Assembly: GCA_003445895.1 (NCBI GenBank)
Contig: DMCD01000071.1
Coordinates: 1-6,644 of the forward strand
Length of the DNA stretch: 6,644 nt
Origin: Lachnoclostridium sp.
Lineage (GTDB): Bacteria > Bacillota > Clostridia > Lachnospirales > Lachnospiraceae
Direction: 5' to 3'
Position numbers and translations under genes: made by a program. Shown in pieces: positions 6,279-6,644 of the stretch (positions within the stretch are counted from its first letter, which is position 1; every line of letters begins with the position of its first letter). The notes under the pieces were generated by a model. The model searched no databases, was not told where the DNA came from, and worked only from the letters and a program-made list of their open reading frames with translations.

Positions 6279-6307
6279 AGTGTACACCAAATTGCATCAC
6301 AGCGCAA
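6279..6307 (-). promoter_or_regulatory. Candidate promoter of the amidohydrolase gene
   Basis: On the minus strand TTGCGC (6302-6307) and TACACT (6279-6284) are separated by exactly 17 bases. They match 3/6 and 4/6 of the sigma-A hexamers, so this is only a moderate promoter, as expected for one that needs regulation. Transcription would start near 6272, about 37 bases before the ATG. The -10 sits inside an 8-base palindrome that could be an operator. Confidence 0.45.
6280..6287. promoter_or_regulatory. Palindrome GTGTACAC, candidate GntR/HutC-type operator
   Basis: A perfect 8-base palindrome fitting the GT-N-TA-N-AC pattern described for HutC-subfamily GntR regulators. It overlaps the predicted -10 of the amidohydrolase promoter, so a bound protein would block RNA polymerase. 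It also lies within a wider inverted repeat, TTGGT (6268-6272) and ACCAA (6286-6290). No regulator gene is in the window. The match is short and could be chance. Confidence 0.4.
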
Positions 6308-6355
6308 ATCAGCTCCCCCCACAGGGGTTTCTTTTTCCGAAATATGAATTTAGGC

Positions 6356-6383
6356 TTGCATATTTATACTTTTGTGATACAAT
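6356..6383 (+). promoter_or_regulatory. Predicted promoter of the amino-acid ABC permease operon, extended -10
   Basis: TTGCAT (6356-6361) and TACAAT (6378-6383) are 16 bases apart, with TGA directly before the -10 (extended -10 form TGnTACAAT). Transcription would start near 6390, leaving a leader of about 79 bases before the permease ATG. The divergent amidohydrolase promoter lies about 50 bases away, so one regulator could control both directions. Confidence 0.6.
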
Positions 6384-6391
6384 GGAGCGCA

Positions 6392-6438
6392 TAATGCAGT
6401 GTGCTAATCTGCTAATTTGGCACCGTGATAACGCATTA
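6392..6438 (+). repeat. Inverted and tandem repeats in the permease leader
   Basis: TAATGC (6392-6397) and GCATTA (6433-6438) are inverted repeats. They enclose a smaller pair, GTGC (6401-6404) and GCAC (6420-6423), so the leader RNA could form a nested hairpin. The loop holds two tandem copies of GCTAAT at an 8-base period (6403-6408 and 6411-6416). There is no T-tract after it, so it is not an intrinsic terminator. It is too short for a T-box. It may be a protein-binding site or have no function. Confidence 0.35.
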
Positions 6439-6468
6439 ACGTACTAAACTGTCAAGGGAACGGAAATT

Positions 6469-6644
6469 ATGAACAGGGAGTTATTAAACAAGACATTTCA
6501 GCTGATGCTTCAGAATACCGTGGTGACGCTGGAGCTGTTCTTTGCAGCTCTTATCCTCTCCATGCTGCTGGGGCTTCTTCTCGCCGTCGGCCGCCGCTCG
6601 AAGAATATTGTTGTCAGCGGCATCATCCGCCTCTATCTTCTGGT
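6469..6644 (+). CDS. Polar amino-acid ABC transporter permease, HisM/GlnP type (3' end cut by window edge)
   Basis: The first 58 codons of an inner-membrane permease that, with an ATPase and a substrate-binding lipoprotein, imports polar amino acids. After a short polar start, the segment LMLQNTVVTLELFFAALI (12-29) matches the family's N-terminal signature of a leading 'L..G...TL.L...' and first membrane helix. It continues as LSMLLGLLLAVGRRSKN (30-46), the typical 'G.LLA.GR.S' turn, and IIRLYLLV, where family members go on to the 'Y...FRGTPLL' loop. The ATG at 6469-6471 has the rather weak purine-rich AAGGGAACGG upstream. Partner subunits should lie past the right edge. Which amino acid it carries cannot be told from this fragment. 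Confidence 0.85.
   Translation, partial: MNRELLNKTFQLMLQNTVVTLELFFAALILSMLLGLLLAVGRRSKNIVVSGIIRLYLL

Noticed and set aside
6317..6336. CCCC-ACA-GGGG hairpin followed by a T-rich run, as an intrinsic terminator on the plus strand
   Set aside because: The stem is only four pairs with a three-base loop, and no plus-strand gene precedes it.
6331..6345. Possible CodY box before the permease
   Set aside because: Only about 10 of 15 positions match the consensus, too weak to claim.
1..6644. CRISPR array, transposon, tRNA or rRNA genes
   Set aside because: No regularly spaced repeats, no transposase-like protein or terminal inverted repeats at the decay zone, and no tRNA- or rRNA-like sequence were seen on either strand.

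Overview
This is a chromosome-like window of fairly high GC with AT-rich promoters and AGGAGG-type ribosome binding sites. The gene content is an energy-coupling-factor riboflavin transporter, a small-alarmone-synthetase relic, a bacterial serpin lipoprotein, a DUF5714 protein and an amino-acid ABC permease. That points to a Gram-positive Firmicute, most likely a gut-type Clostridia/Lachnospiraceae member. The taxonomic call is inference from gene families and is not proven by a marker gene.

Layout: everything from 1 to 6234 is read on the minus strand, so transcription runs from high to low coordinates. Only the last gene (6469 onward) is on the plus strand. A 234-base divergent promoter region (6235-6468) separates an N-acyl-D-amino-acid deacylase-like amidohydrolase (4894-6234) from a polar amino-acid ABC transporter permease (6469 to the window edge). 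A perfect 8-base palindrome fitting the HutC-type GntR operator pattern overlaps the predicted -10 of the amidohydrolase promoter.

Downstream of the amidohydrolase lies a zone of gene decay. A RelA/SpoT-type alarmone synthetase lacks its 5' end (4373-4816). It overlaps by one base (TAATG) an ORF that begins like an OmpR-type response regulator but loses similarity after about 23 codons (4266-4373). That ORF runs into an apparently intact cysteine-rich DUF5714 gene (3586-4284). Next, a strong extended -10 promoter (3551-3559) precedes a nitroreductase whose middle is deleted (3204-3510). This promoter now appears to drive a serpin lipoprotein (1890-3170) and a MATE-family efflux transporter (503-1882), spaced 7 bases apart. 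Finally, a riboflavin transporter S-component gene (ribU; 397 to the left edge) has its own promoter and a leader too short for an FMN riboswitch.

Working together: the amidohydrolase and the divergent permease plausibly form an acylated or D-amino-acid salvage pair under one regulator. The serpin and MATE genes look like a surface-protection/export transcription unit. I found no clearly new defence or mobile system. The points most worth a second look are the cluster of truncated regulatory and redox genes, the predicted HutC-type operator, the surface serpin linked to a MATE pump, and the unusually cysteine-rich DUF5714 protein.
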